DNA of 64,000 nt from Rhodococcus opacus (GTDB taxonomy: Bacteria; Actinomycetota; Actinomycetes; Mycobacteriales; Mycobacteriaceae). The position numbers and the translations under genes are program-made. The first letter of the stretch is position 1, and every line of letters starts with the position of its first letter. The stretch is from assembly GCF_012396235.1 (NCBI RefSeq), contig NZ_JAAXPA010000011.1, forward strand, positions 62,001 to 126,000, in the 5' to 3' direction. Positions 16,635-24,973 of this stretch are shown here, one piece after another. Below the pieces are notes generated by a model. The model saw nothing but the letters and a program-made list of their open reading frames with translations, did no database searches and was not told the origin of the DNA.

Positions 16635-17189
16635 ATGGCAGGGCAGTCCCCGCTGGGCTATATCGGGCCCTCGCTGCGTCGTGAACGGGAACGGTCGGGT
16701 ATGTCCCTGACCGAGGTCGCCCGCCGCGCCGGGGTCGCGAAATCCACTCTGTCCCAACTCGAATCGGGGGGCGGCAACCCGAGCGTCGAAACCCTGTGGG
16801 CCCTCTGCGTCGCCCTGGACGTGCAGATGTCGCAACTCCTGGACCCGCCGCGGCCCCGCGTCCAGGTCATCCGGGCCGACGAGGGGCCGGAACTGACGTC
16901 CGACCGGTCCGACTACCGTGCGACTCTCGTCGCGTCCTGCCCGCCGTCGGCGCGCCGGGATCTGTACCGCCTCGCCGTCGAACCCGGCCCGGCCCGGGAA
17001 TCCGAACCGCACATGCCCGGTGTGGTCGAACACGTCATCCTCAGCGCCGGGCGCGCACTGGTCGGCGTGGCGGGCGATCCGGTCGAACTCGGACCCGGTG
17101 ACTACATCGCCTACCCCGGCGACGTCGCACATGTGTTCGAAGCGCTGGAGCCGGGCACCCGCGCCGTCCTGGTGTCCGAGCACAACTGA
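16635..17189 (+). CDS. HTH-cupin transcriptional regulator (azlCD-linked)
   Basis: The 184 residues join an N-terminal XRE helix-turn-helix (LRRERERSGMSLTEVARRAG, then KSTLSQLESGGGNPSVETLW) to a C-terminal cupin barrel (about 95-180; HMPGVVEHVILSAGRALVGV, YIAYPGDVAHVFEAL). Such proteins sense small molecules in the cupin and are often encoded divergently from azlCD, as here with 93 bp between starts. Regulation of branched-chain amino acid export by this protein is inferred from arrangement. Confidence 0.9.
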   Translation: MAGQSPLGYIGPSLRRERERSGMSLTEVARRAGVAKSTLSQLESGGGNPSVETLWALCVALDVQMSQLLDPPRPRVQVIRADEGPELTSDRSDYRATLVASCPPSARRDLYRLAVEPGPARESEPHMPGVVEHVILSAGRALVGVAGDPVELGPGDYIAYPGDVAHVFEALEPGTRAVLVSEHN

Positions 17190-17219
17190 GGTCATTCGGC
17201 GAAATTCCTCCGTGCAGAG

Positions 17220-17245
17220 TGTCGAATCGGAAGGGTGACGTTCGT
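17220..17245 (+). promoter_or_regulatory. Possible ECF42-type promoter
   Basis: TGTCGA (17220-17225), 17 bp, then CGT (17243-17245), in front of the DGPF-ECF pair. ECF42 sigma factors are reported to recognise a TGTCGA -35 element, so this may be an autoregulatory promoter. The -10 match is only partial. Confidence 0.5.
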
Positions 17246-17308
17246 ATAGGAGGTGAGGGCCGGCCACATCCGAAGGCGCCGGCCGGCCGATCCGAGGAGG
17301 AACCCGAG

Positions 17309-17668
17309 ATGACCCAGTACCTGTTGAGCGTGTACCAACCCGACGGCCCCGCCCCCGAACCCGACGTCCTCGCGACGATCGGCGACGATCTCGACGCCCT
17401 CAACCAGGAGATGGTGTCCGCGGGCGCGTGGGTGTTCAGCGGGGGACTGTGCGCCCCCACCACCGCGACCGTGCTGCGGGCCAGGGGCGGTGACGTGCTC
17501 GTCACCGACGGCCCGTACACCGAGGGCAAGGAGCATCTCGGCGGATTCACCATCGTCGAGGCGCCCGACCTGGTCGCCGCCCTCGAATGGGGTCGCAAGC
17601 TCACCCGGGCGACGACCCTCCCGATCGAGGTCCGGCCGTTCGCTCACCACGACGGAGCCGGCGACTGA
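17309..17668 (+). CDS. YCII/DGPF-domain protein, partner of ECF42 sigma factor
   Basis: 119 residues with the dimeric alpha/beta barrel of the YCII family and the defining DGPF motif as [15 protein letters not shown] (residues 69-83). The start follows a good ribosome site (GAGGAGG, 302-ish). The following ECF sigma gene starts 2 bp after its stop, so the two form one unit. DGPF proteins are consistently encoded with ECF42 sigma factors, though their biochemical role is not settled. Confidence 0.9.
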   Translation: MTQYLLSVYQPDGPAPEPDVLATIGDDLDALNQEMVSAGAWVFSGGLCAPTTATVLRARGGDVLVTDGPYTEGKEHLGGFTIVEAPDLVAALEWGRKLTRATTLPIEVRPFAHHDGAGD

Positions 17669-17669
17669 C

Positions 17670-18881
17670 GTGATCGGGTCCGCCGACATCGAACACGTGT
17701 TCCGTGAAGAACACGGTCGCGCGGTGTCCGTCCTGGTCGGGGTGTTCGGCGACATCGACATCGCCGAGGACGCCGTCCAGGATGCGTTCACCGAGGCGGT
17801 GCGGCGCTGGCCGTCGTCCGGGCTGCCGCCGAGCCCGGCCGGATGGATCATCACCACCGCCCGGCGCCGCACGATCGATCGGCTCCGGCGCGAGGCCTCC
17901 CGGCACGACCGCCACGCGCAGGCCGCCCTGCTGCTCGCCCGCGACGAACCGGTGGAGGAGGTCGTCGTGCACGACGACCGGCTACGCCTGATCTTCACGT
18001 GCTGCCACCCGGCGCTGGCCCCCGCCGCCCAGGTCGCGCTGACCCTCCGCCTCCTGGGCGGGCTCGGCACCGCGGAGATCGCGCGCGCATTCCTGGTCGC
18101 CGAGCCGACCATCGCGCAGCGCCTGGTCAGGGCCAAGGGGAAGATCCGGGACGCCCGGATCCCGTACCGGGTGCCGAACGAGGCCGATCTGCCGGACCGC
18201 CTCCGCGCCGTCCTGGCCGTCGTCTATCTGATCTTCAACGAGGGATACACGGCCAGTTCGGGGGACCGGCTGACGCGAGCGGACCTGTGCGCCGAGGCCA
18301 TCCGCCTCGGCCGGGTCCTGGCCGCGCTGATGCCCGACGAACCGGAGGTGACCGGGCTGCTCGCGTTGATGGTGCTGATCGAGTCGAGGCGAGACGCCCG
18401 CACCGACGGCGACGGCCGGCTCGTGCTCCTGCCCGATCAGGACCGCAGTCGGTGGGATCGTGACCTCGTCGCCGAGGGGCAGTCGCTGGTGCGGGGGTGC
18501 CTGCGACGGAACACGCCCGGGCAGTATCAGATTCAGGCCGCGATCAACGCCGTCCACAGCGACGCGGCGACGGCCGCCGACACCGACTGGTGGCAGATCC
18601 TGCAGTTGTACGACCAGTTGATGCCGCTGGCGCCGAGTCCGGTGGTGGCGTTGAACCGGGCGGTCGCCGTGGCCGAGGTCAGGGGACCGGAGGAGGGGCT
18701 GGCGCTCGTCGACCAACTCGACCTCGGCAACTACCACCTGTACCACGCTGTGCGGGCCGATCTGCTCCGCCGCCTCGGCCGTTCCGGTGAGGCGGCGCGC
18801 GCCTACGATGCGGCGCGCGACCGCACCGAGAACGTGGTCGAGCGGGAATTCCTTCGGGTACAGCGCGATTCGCTCCGGTGA
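17670..18881 (+). CDS. ECF42-type RNA polymerase sigma factor with C-terminal TPR-like domain
   Basis: 403 residues from GTG at 17670. Sigma region 2 is at about 5-75 ([38 protein letters not shown]), region 4 at about 110-160 ([35 protein letters not shown]). Behind it is a ~230-residue extension ([40 protein letters not shown]) with TPR-like helices. This extension replaces the usual anti-sigma factor in ECF42 and is needed for activity in studied members. No anti-sigma gene is present. Convergent with the secreted-protein gene at 18895. Confidence 0.92.
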   Translation: MIGSADIEHVFREEHGRAVSVLVGVFGDIDIAEDAVQDAFTEAVRRWPSSGLPPSPAGWIITTARRRTIDRLRREASRHDRHAQAALLLARDEPVEEVVVHDDRLRLIFTCCHPALAPAAQVALTLRLLGGLGTAEIARAFLVAEPTIAQRLVRAKGKIRDARIPYRVPNEADLPDRLRAVLAVVYLIFNEGYTASSGDRLTRADLCAEAIRLGRVLAALMPDEPEVTGLLALMVLIESRRDARTDGDGRLVLLPDQDRSRWDRDLVAEGQSLVRGCLRRNTPGQYQIQAAINAVHSDAATAADTDWWQILQLYDQLMPLAPSPVVALNRAVAVAEVRGPEEGLALVDQLDLGNYHLYHAVRADLLRRLGRSGEAARAYDAARDRTENVVEREFLRVQRDSLR

Positions 18882-18894
18882 TACGGGCTGCCGG

Positions 18895-19371
18895 TCAGAG
18901 ACCCAGCCCCGGTGGCAGGCACACCGACCCGAAACACGTCTCCGTGCGCACAGTGACGGGGAGTGGGTCCGCCGTCGCCGGCTTCGCGTACGCGGTCTCC
19001 GGGAGCGGCGCCGAACCCCACACCTCGTCACCGGGGCCCGCGTTCTCACTGCAGATCCAGTGGATCAGGTAGTCGCCGTCGGGCACCGCGTCGAACACGA
19101 AGTCCCGCGGTCCCGGCCCGATCACCACATTCGATGCGTGGAACACCGCCACGGATTCGGGGTTCACGATGTCGTCCGCCGCATGCAGTCCGCCGAAGCC
19201 GCACACTACGTCGGCACCGGTGTCGTTCGTGATCGTCGTCGTGACGGTGCTCCCGGCCACGGCGGCGGTGAGGGTCACATCGGGCGGGTCCGCGGCGACG
19301 GGAGCGGCCAGGAACAGGGCGAGGGGGCCTGCGGCGATCAGCGTGACCGCGGCCCGGGGCACGAGTGTCAT
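18895..19371 (-). CDS. Secreted protein of unknown function (158 aa)
   Basis: An N-terminal signal peptide (MTLVPRAAVTLIAAG, then PLALFLAAPVAA, cleavage expected near residue 27) is followed by a beta-rich, Thr/Val-rich domain with four cysteines (VVCGFGG, WICSEN, TCFGSVCLPP). These could form two disulfides outside the cell. The ATG at 19371 starts the signal peptide; upstream in-frame starts add a hydrophilic stretch and are unlikely. Short exported proteins of this type are common in Rhodococcus and Nocardia. No function is assigned. Confidence 0.75.
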   Translation of the reverse strand: MTLVPRAAVTLIAAGPLALFLAAPVAADPPDVTLTAAVAGSTVTTTITNDTGADVVCGFGGLHAADDIVNPESVAVFHASNVVIGPGPRDFVFDAVPDGDYLIHWICSENAGPGDEVWGSAPLPETAYAKPATADPLPVTVRTETCFGSVCLPPGLGL

Positions 19372-19461
19372 CAGCGGAACCTTCGTTCTCGGCGGTCTCA
19401 CTCCGGACGTCACGGTATTGATACCCGCCGTGTGGGCGGATAAACGGCGGCGGGCGACACG

Positions 19462-20110
19462 TCACGTTTCCGCCGGCGGATCATTCGACAGCAACTGGGC
19501 GAGTATCCCGGCGTCGACCAGGCGGTCGATCGCGATCTGCGCGTTGGCGCCGGTCACCCCGAGAGTGGATGTGACGAGCTTGTTGTCGACGACCGGTTGT
19601 CGAAGGAGCAAGTCCACCAACCGGTGTGCCGTCGCGCCGCGCCGCGCCGTCACACGGGTGCGCCAGTCGGCTCGAACCGCTTCCAGGTCTTCAACGAGGG
19701 TGCGGCCGTTGGCGACCGCACCGAACGATGGCTCTGCGATCGACCGGACGACCGGCTCGACGTTCCCGGACCGGTACTCGCCGAGCGCGTCGCAATACTC
19801 TGCGGTGTCGTGTAGGAGGCCCGCGGACACCGGAACGGCAACGCTGCGGGTGAGCTGTCCGCCGCGCAGCATCGCCTGGATCAGGGCGCGTCCGACACGC
19901 CCGTTGCCGTCCAGGCCGGGGGATGGTTTCGAACTGCGCGTGCGCGACCGCTATCTGCGCGATCACGGGCACATCGACGCGGTTGGCGAAGACGATCAAG
20001 TCGTCGATCAGTTCGGGAACCCGGTCATGGTGCGGGGGGACGAATTGCGCGGTGTGCGGTCCGAGGCTTCCGCCGCCGATCCAGACCTGCTGCTGCCGCC
20101 ATCGACTACG
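19462..20110 (-). pseudogene. Fic-family adenylyltransferase remnant (truncated and frameshifted)
   Basis: Two minus-strand frames together read as a Fic protein. RQQQVWIGGGS...FVPPHHDRVPELIDDL (upstream frame, about 20105-19920) leads to AHAQFETI, and the second frame continues PGLDGNGRVGRALIQAML to the end at 19462. At the junction near 19915 the expected HPFxDGNGR has lost bases, removing the catalytic His, the Pro and the Phe and shifting the frame. The N-terminal Fic domain is missing: the 5' end abuts the metal transporter permease gene. Without the His no AMP transfer is possible. Confidence 0.82.
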
Positions 20111-21032
20111 ACTTCGGTTCCGGCGCCCAATCGCGTTCCGCGTGAATCTCGGTGTTCCTGTGTTCGTCACGTGGTGTCCGGCGTCGCCGGGACGCGGTGA
20201 TCCGGCGACCGATGATTCCGTGCTGGGGTGCGAACAGATAGACCAGCGCGAATGCCGCGCCCTGGGACAGCACCACCATGCCGCCGCTGGCGGTATCGAG
20301 GTGATAGCTCAGGTACAGGCCGATGACGGCGCAGGCCGCCGAGATCGCCGGGGCGATGACCAGCATCCGGTGGAAGCTGTCGGTCAGCAGGTACGCGGTG
20401 GCCCCGGGAATGATCAGCATCGCGACGACCAGGATGACGCCGACGGCCTGCAGGGCCACCACCGCCGTCAGGGCCAGCAGCCCCAGGAGCGCCGCCCCCA
20501 GCAGGCGCGGGTTCAGGCCGATCGCGTGGGCATGGGTGGGGTCGAAGGCGTACAGGGTGAAGTCGCGGCGCTTGACGATCAGTGCGATGAAGACGAAGGC
20601 CCCGAGTACGGCGATCTGGACGAGGTCGGAGCGGCTCACACCCAGCAGGTTGCCGAAGATGATGTGGTTGAGATCGGTTTGGCTCGGGGTGACCGAGACC
20701 AGCACCAGCCCGAGCGCGAACAGGGTGGAGAAGACGATGCCGATCGCGGCGTCCTCCTTGACGCGGCTGGTGTCGCGGACCACCCCGATCAGTGCCACGG
20801 CCAGGAATCCGAAGATCACCGCGCCGATCGCGAACGGGGCGCCGACGATGTAGGCCAGGACGACGCCGGGCAGGACGGCGTGTGAGACCGCATCACCCAT
20901 CAGTGACCAGCCGATCAGAACCAGCCAGCACGACAGCACCGCGCAGACCACGGCGGCGATCAGGGTGGTGATCAGTGCGCGGACCATGAAGTCGTAGCGC
21001 AGCGGGTCGACGAAGAAGTCGATGACGTCCAT
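20106..21032 (-). CDS. Manganese/iron ABC transporter permease (SitC/MntB type)
   Basis: 308 residues with eight to nine membrane helices of the ABC-3 family (LSCWLVLIGWSLMGDAVSHAVLPG near 38-60, landmark DAVSHAVLPG; GIVFSTLFALGLVLVS; VGVILVVAMLIIPGATAYLL). The last ~40 residues are a hydrophilic tail (RRITASRRRRTPRDEHRNTE) longer than usual, running into the broken Fic gene, and may be partly acquired by that deletion. Third gene of the unit; the ATPase stop is 7 bp upstream. Confidence 0.9.
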   Translation of the reverse strand: MDVIDFFVDPLRYDFMVRALITTLIAAVVCAVLSCWLVLIGWSLMGDAVSHAVLPGVVLAYIVGAPFAIGAVIFGFLAVALIGVVRDTSRVKEDAAIGIVFSTLFALGLVLVSVTPSQTDLNHIIFGNLLGVSRSDLVQIAVLGAFVFIALIVKRRDFTLYAFDPTHAHAIGLNPRLLGAALLGLLALTAVVALQAVGVILVVAMLIIPGATAYLLTDSFHRMLVIAPAISAACAVIGLYLSYHLDTASGGMVVLSQGAAFALVYLFAPQHGIIGRRITASRRRRTPRDEHRNTEIHAERDWAPEPKS

Positions 21033-21038
21033 TGATTC

Positions 21039-21776
21039 TCAGGTCCTTGTCATCACGTCGAGGCCGAAGGCGGCCGCCAGGTTCTCCGGTTGCAGCACGA
21101 CCGTCGGGTCGCCGTGCATGAGGACGGTGCGCATCAGCAGGATCGCCTCGTCGGCCAGGGTGGGCAGTGCGTGCAGGTCGTGGGTGGAGACCAGGATCGC
21201 CGCGCCCGCGGCGGCGAGTTCACGCAGCAGTGCGGTGATGGTGGCTTCGGAGCGTTTGTCGACCCCGGCGAACGGTTCGTCGAGGAGAAGGATGGTGGCG
21301 CCCTGTGCGATTCCGCGGGCGACGAAGGTGCGTTTCTTCTGGCCGCCGGAGAGTTGCCCGATCTGCCGGTCCGCCAGTTCGGTGAGTTCGACGCGTTCGA
21401 GGGCGTGGTCGACGGCCTCGCGGTCAGCTCTGCCGGGCCGCCGGGTCAGCCCCATGTGCCCGTAGCGGCCGGTCATCACCACGTCACGCACCGAGAGCGG
21501 GAACGTCCAGTCCACGTCCTCGCTCTGCGGGACGTAGCCCAGCACACCGGTCTTGCGTGCCGCGGCGGGCGCGGTGCCGTTGATGCGGACCGTGCCGGAG
21601 TCGGGTTTGACGGTGCCCATGATCGTCTTGAACAGGGTGGACTTTCCGGAACCGTTCATGCCGACGAGGCCGCAGACGCGTCCGGGGTGCAGGGCAAGTG
21701 AGACCTGGTCGAGCGCAAGGACATCGCCGTAGTGGACGGTGACGTCCTGTACCTCGACGGCCGGCTGGGTGGTCAT
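21039..21776 (-). CDS. Manganese/iron ABC transporter ATP-binding protein
   Basis: 245 residues with Walker A GMNGSGKST near 38, signature LSGGQKKR near 143, Walker B ILLLDEPFAGVD and switch STHDLHALP. FAGVD after the DEP and VPQSEDVDWTFPLSVRDVVMTGRYG (landmark PQSEDVDWTFP) are typical of Mn/Zn/Fe ABC transporters. The ATG at 21776 overlaps the binding-protein stop by 4 bp. Confidence 0.94.
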   Translation of the reverse strand: MTTQPAVEVQDVTVHYGDVLALDQVSLALHPGRVCGLVGMNGSGKSTLFKTIMGTVKPDSGTVRINGTAPAAARKTGVLGYVPQSEDVDWTFPLSVRDVVMTGRYGHMGLTRRPGRADREAVDHALERVELTELADRQIGQLSGGQKKRTFVARGIAQGATILLLDEPFAGVDKRSEATITALLRELAAAGAAILVSTHDLHALPTLADEAILLMRTVLMHGDPTVVLQPENLAAAFGLDVMTRT

Positions 21777-22720
21777 GATTGCTGCCCGTTCAGTGCGGCG
21801 GTGAGGGTGTCGGCGTCGTGCCGGATCAGATCCAGGTACGTCGGCACGGGCCCGTCCGCCTCGGACAGCGAGTCGACGTAGAGGGTGCCACCGAACGCGG
21901 CGCCCGTGGCTTCGACGACGCGTTGCATCGGCGCATCCGACACCGTGGATTCGCAGAACACCGCCGGAACCCGATTGTCCTTGACGAACTCGATCGTCGA
22001 CGCGATCTGCTGGGGCGTGGCCTGCTGTTCGGCGTTGACCGGCCAGATGTACTTCTCGGTCAGCCCCGCGTCCCGGGCCAGGTACGAGAAGGCTCCCTCG
22101 CACGTGACCAGCGCCCGTTCGTTAACCGGCAATGCTCCCAGCTCGGCGACCAACTCGTCCTGCACCTTCTGCAACTGCGCCTTGTAGGCGTCGCCGTTGA
22201 TGCGATAGTCGGCCGCATGCGCGGAATCGAGTTCGCTGAACGCGGCGACCATGTTGTCGACGTAGATCTGCACGTTCAACGGTGACATCCAGGCGTGCGG
22301 ATTCGGTTTGCCCGCGTAGGCGTCCTCGCCGATGGCGATCGGCTCGACGCCGTCGCTGACGACCACGTGCTCGACGTCCACACCGTCGACGAACTGGGCG
22401 AACCACGCCTCCAGGTTCATCCCGTTGTCGAGAATCAGGTCGGCCTGGGCTGCCTTCTTGATATCGCCCGGGGTGGGCTCGTATCCATGGATTTCGGCGC
22501 CCGCCTTGGTGATCGACTCGACGGTCACGTGTTCACCGCCGACGTTCGCGGCGATATCGGCGAGAACGGTGAACGTCGTCAACACCACCGGTTTGTCGTC
22601 CGCCGGCCCGTCGCTCGTCCCGCACCCGGACAGCATCAGCGCCGCGGCCAGCGCTGTCAGTGCTGCGGCAGCCGTCGCCGACCGTCGTCGCACACCCACC
22701 TTGAAGCCCGTTGTTTTCAC
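21773..22720 (-). CDS. Manganese/iron ABC transporter substrate-binding lipoprotein (SitA-like)
   Basis: 315 residues from GTG at 22720. A lipoprotein signal with lipobox LSGC (Cys near residue 33) is followed by a cluster A-I fold. Metal ligand positions read as EIHGYEPTPGDIKKA (His), NPHAWMSPLNVQIYV (His), VPAVFCESTVSD (Glu) and an Asp near the C-terminus. The NPHAWMSP and FCESTVSD motifs fit SitA/MntA rather than ZnuA, which has a His-rich loop not seen here. First gene of the operon. The message may be leaderless because a TATGAT -10 ends 6 bp before the GTG. Confidence 0.93.
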   Translation of the reverse strand: MKTTGFKVGVRRRSATAAAALTALAAALMLSGCGTSDGPADDKPVVLTTFTVLADIAANVGGEHVTVESITKAGAEIHGYEPTPGDIKKAAQADLILDNGMNLEAWFAQFVDGVDVEHVVVSDGVEPIAIGEDAYAGKPNPHAWMSPLNVQIYVDNMVAAFSELDSAHAADYRINGDAYKAQLQKVQDELVAELGALPVNERALVTCEGAFSYLARDAGLTEKYIWPVNAEQQATPQQIASTIEFVKDNRVPAVFCESTVSDAPMQRVVEATGAAFGGTLYVDSLSEADGPVPTYLDLIRHDADTLTAALNGQQS

Positions 22721-22726
22721 TGTCGA

Positions 22727-22749
22727 ATCATAATGTTCGGCTCGCCGAA
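22727..22749 (-). promoter_or_regulatory. Promoter -10 and overlapping palindromic operator of the metal transporter
   Basis: On the minus strand TTCGGC-GA-GCCGAA (22736-22749) is a perfect inverted repeat directly upstream of a -10 TATGAT (22727-22732). The GTG start follows 6 bp later, implying a leaderless transcript. A DtxR/MntR-type repressor would be expected for a SitABC operon; the binding protein is not identified. Confidence 0.6.
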
Positions 22750-23109
22750 ATCGCAAGGGTGACGCCCACGCAACGCCGTGAGATGCCGCAGTCCGGTGGT
22801 GAGGGCCCTGCCAGCGGCGGGGGAGATGACCACTGGCAGGGCCTCCGCAAACCAGTCCGCAGGTGCTCGTGATCCGGGTAGTTCTACGGCGAAATCGGGG
22901 TTCGCCGGCCGAGCTGAATCCGCCGCGCCACGGGCGGCACCTGAGCACAGGGGGCAAGTGCCCCAAGCGATCAACCCGGGCACACCACGACGGGGAAGAA
23001 GTCCATGAAGCTACCGCAGAGGTTCTCACCGAGACTCCACGCCGCGCAGGGCATTCGGCGCACAGCTCGAATCCCCGGACTAATTCCGAGTCCCCGCAGC
23101 CAGCCGCGT
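22750..23109. other. 360-bp gap with one hairpin
   Basis: No convincing gene. GGCCCTGCCAG (22804-22814) pairs with CTGGCAGGGCC (22833-22843) around an 18-base loop and could terminate transcripts from the epoxide hydrolase gene before they enter the metal transporter operon. Nothing else stands out. Confidence 0.5.
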
Positions 23110-24282
23110 TCACCGATCAGCGGCCAGCACTGCCGCGAGGCCTTCTTGTAGATCCTTGACGAAATACTCGGGAACCTCCAGCGACGGGAAATGTCCCCCG
23201 GATTCGGGCGACCTCCATCGGACGATGTGCCGGTACCGCTCCTGCGCCCAGGGGCGCGGACACTTCTCGATGTCGCGGGGATACATGGTGATTGCCGAGG
23301 GGACGTCGACCCGAAGTTCGGGGTCGAGCGAGTTGTGGCTTTCGTAGTAGATGCGGGCCGACGATGCGCCGGTCCGCGTCAGCCAATACAGGGTGACGTT
23401 GTCAAGAACGCGGTCTCTCGAAATCGCCTCGAACGGGCTGTCTTCGGTATCTGTCCACTCGGCGAATTTGTCGAGGATCCAGGCAAGAAGCCCGACCGGT
23501 GAGTCGACGAGCGAGTAGCCGATGGTCTGCGGGCGGGTCGCCTGCTGCTTCGCGTACGCCGCGCGGTGGCGCCAGAATTCGCGGGTTTCCTCGGTCCATG
23601 TGCGCTCGACCGCCGTCAGCCCGTCCGTTGTCAACCCGGGCGGTGCCTCCGCGAACGTTGTGTGGATGCCGAGAACGTGCGCCGGGAACCTGCCGCCGAG
23701 GACGGTGGTGATATTGCCTCCCCAGTCGCCGCCTTGGGCTGCGAACCTGCTGTAGCCGAGCCTTCCCATCAGTTCCACCCATGCGGCCGCGATCTTTTCG
23801 GTTCCCCATCCGGTGGTGGCCGGCTTGTCGCTGTAACCAAAGCCTGGTAACGACGGCGCCACGACGTGGAACGCCGGCGCGTCTGCATCTTTCGGGTCTG
23901 CCAGCTCGTCTACTACATCGATGAACTCGGCAATGCTGCCTGGCCAGCCGTGCGTCACGATCAGAGGAGTGGCATCTGCGCGCGCGGATCGGCGGTGCAG
24001 GAAGTGGATTCCCAGATCATCAATTGTCGTGCGGAACTGGCCGATACGGTTGAGGCGCTCTTCGAACGACCGCCAGTCGTACCCGGTGCGCCAGTAGTTC
24101 ACGACATCGACGAGGTCGGCGAGAGGAACACCCTGTTCCCATCGGCGAGGGTCGGGCGCGGCGCGATGGACCGTCTCGGCCTCCGGTAGCCGCGCCGCGG
24201 CTAATCGCGCGCGCAGATCATCGAGGTCAGCGTCAGTTGCGTGGGCTTCAAATGCTTGCACGCCGCTGGTTGGACGGGGCAT
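23110..24282 (-). CDS. Epoxide hydrolase (alpha/beta hydrolase, EHN domain)
   Basis: Hydrolyses epoxides to diols. 390 residues. The N-terminal EHN domain (10-110; DLRARLAAARLPEAETV, WRSFEERLNRIGQFRTTIDD) precedes the alpha/beta core with oxyanion motif HGWPGS near 115 and the nucleophile Asp in QGGDWGG near 180. A Tyr in the cap (IYYESHNS) and the C-terminal SGGHFPSLEVPE give the proton donor and catalytic His. ATG at 24282 follows GGAGG at 4 bp; an in-frame start at 24312 has no ribosome site. Divergent from the CGNR regulator gene and flanked by its twin operators, so probably controlled by it. Confidence 0.93.
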   Translation of the reverse strand: MPRPTSGVQAFEAHATDADLDDLRARLAAARLPEAETVHRAAPDPRRWEQGVPLADLVDVVNYWRTGYDWRSFEERLNRIGQFRTTIDDLGIHFLHRRSARADATPLIVTHGWPGSIAEFIDVVDELADPKDADAPAFHVVAPSLPGFGYSDKPATTGWGTEKIAAAWVELMGRLGYSRFAAQGGDWGGNITTVLGGRFPAHVLGIHTTFAEAPPGLTTDGLTAVERTWTEETREFWRHRAAYAKQQATRPQTIGYSLVDSPVGLLAWILDKFAEWTDTEDSPFEAISRDRVLDNVTLYWLTRTGASSARIYYESHNSLDPELRVDVPSAITMYPRDIEKCPRPWAQERYRHIVRWRSPESGGHFPSLEVPEYFVKDLQEGLAAVLAADR

Positions 24283-24324
24283 GAGACCTCCTGGCCATCG
24301 CGGAACCGGCAACGACCAATCGTG

Positions 24325-24383
24325 AACCGGCTAAGACGGTTCTAGCATGCCCGAGAGCCGACGTGCAACCTGCTAAGGTGGTT
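24325..24383. promoter_or_regulatory. Two direct copies of a 17-bp operator (AACC-N1-GCTAAG-N2-GGTT)
   Basis: AACCGGCTAAGACGGTT (24325-24341) and AACCTGCTAAGGTGGTT (24367-24383) are 42 bp apart, four helical turns. Each has AACC/GGTT arms and the same GCTAAG core. One copy is 43 bp upstream of the hydrolase start, the other ends 2 bp before the regulator ATG, so one protein could control both genes. Confidence 0.75.
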
Positions 24384-24385
24384 CC

Positions 24386-24973
24386 ATGCGCGCTCGATTC
24401 CCTGACTTTCGTCTCGGAAACGTGCTGGCAACCAGCTTCACGGCGACTCTGACGGAGCGTCGTGGCGACGCCGTGGAGCGCATTCCGACGCCGCAGCGAC
24501 TCGTCGACTGGCTGGCAGTGAACGGCCTGGCCGTGGAGTCCTGCACCACCGCCCAGCTCGAACTCGCTCGGGAACTGAGGGAATCGATTCACGCCGCCGC
24601 CACAGCGACCGCGACCCAGGACGCCCTCCCTGCGTCTGCCATCCACACCATCAATGACTGCAGCATTCGGGGTCGGGCCGCGGCGATCCTGACGCCCGAG
24701 GGCAATCGTCAATGGCGACTGAGCTCGACTACCTGCGTAGAAGACGCCCTGAGCGTGATCGCCGCCGACGCGATCAGCATCATCGCAGGCGAACGAGACG
24801 GGAAAATGGCCTTGTGCGCATCGCCAACCTGCCAGGCCGCCTTCTTCGATACCAGTCAAAGTCGCACCCGCAAGTGGTGTGACATGAACACGTGCGGGAA
24901 TCGTCAGAAGAAGGCGCGCTTCAATGCCAACCAGCGCAAGAACGGGACTGCCGCACGAACGGGTGTCATCTGA
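24386..24973 (+). CDS. CGNR zinc-finger regulator (ABATE domain)
   Basis: 195 residues. The N-terminal ABATE domain (5-140; NVLATSFTATLTERRGDAVE, RLVDWLAVNGL) is followed by a C-terminal CGNR zinc finger (148-180) with CASPTCQAAFFDTSQSRTRK then WCDMNTCGNRQKKARF, four cysteines in place. Proteins of this family are stress- or ligand-responsive regulators. The operator copy ending 2 bp upstream of its ATG suggests autorepression. The ribosome-binding region and operator overlap. Confidence 0.9.
   Translation: MRARFPDFRLGNVLATSFTATLTERRGDAVERIPTPQRLVDWLAVNGLAVESCTTAQLELARELRESIHAAATATATQDALPASAIHTINDCSIRGRAAAILTPEGNRQWRLSSTTCVEDALSVIAADAISIIAGERDGKMALCASPTCQAAFFDTSQSRTRKWCDMNTCGNRQKKARFNANQRKNGTAARTGVI

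Noticed and set aside
20106..20885. Plus-strand frames antisense to the metal transporter permease
   Set aside because: Hydrophilic Gln/Asp-rich translation typical of the complement of membrane-helix codons.
22717..22983. 89-codon minus-strand frame upstream of the metal-binding protein
   Set aside because: No ribosome site or family motif; overlaps the promoter and operator of the transporter operon.
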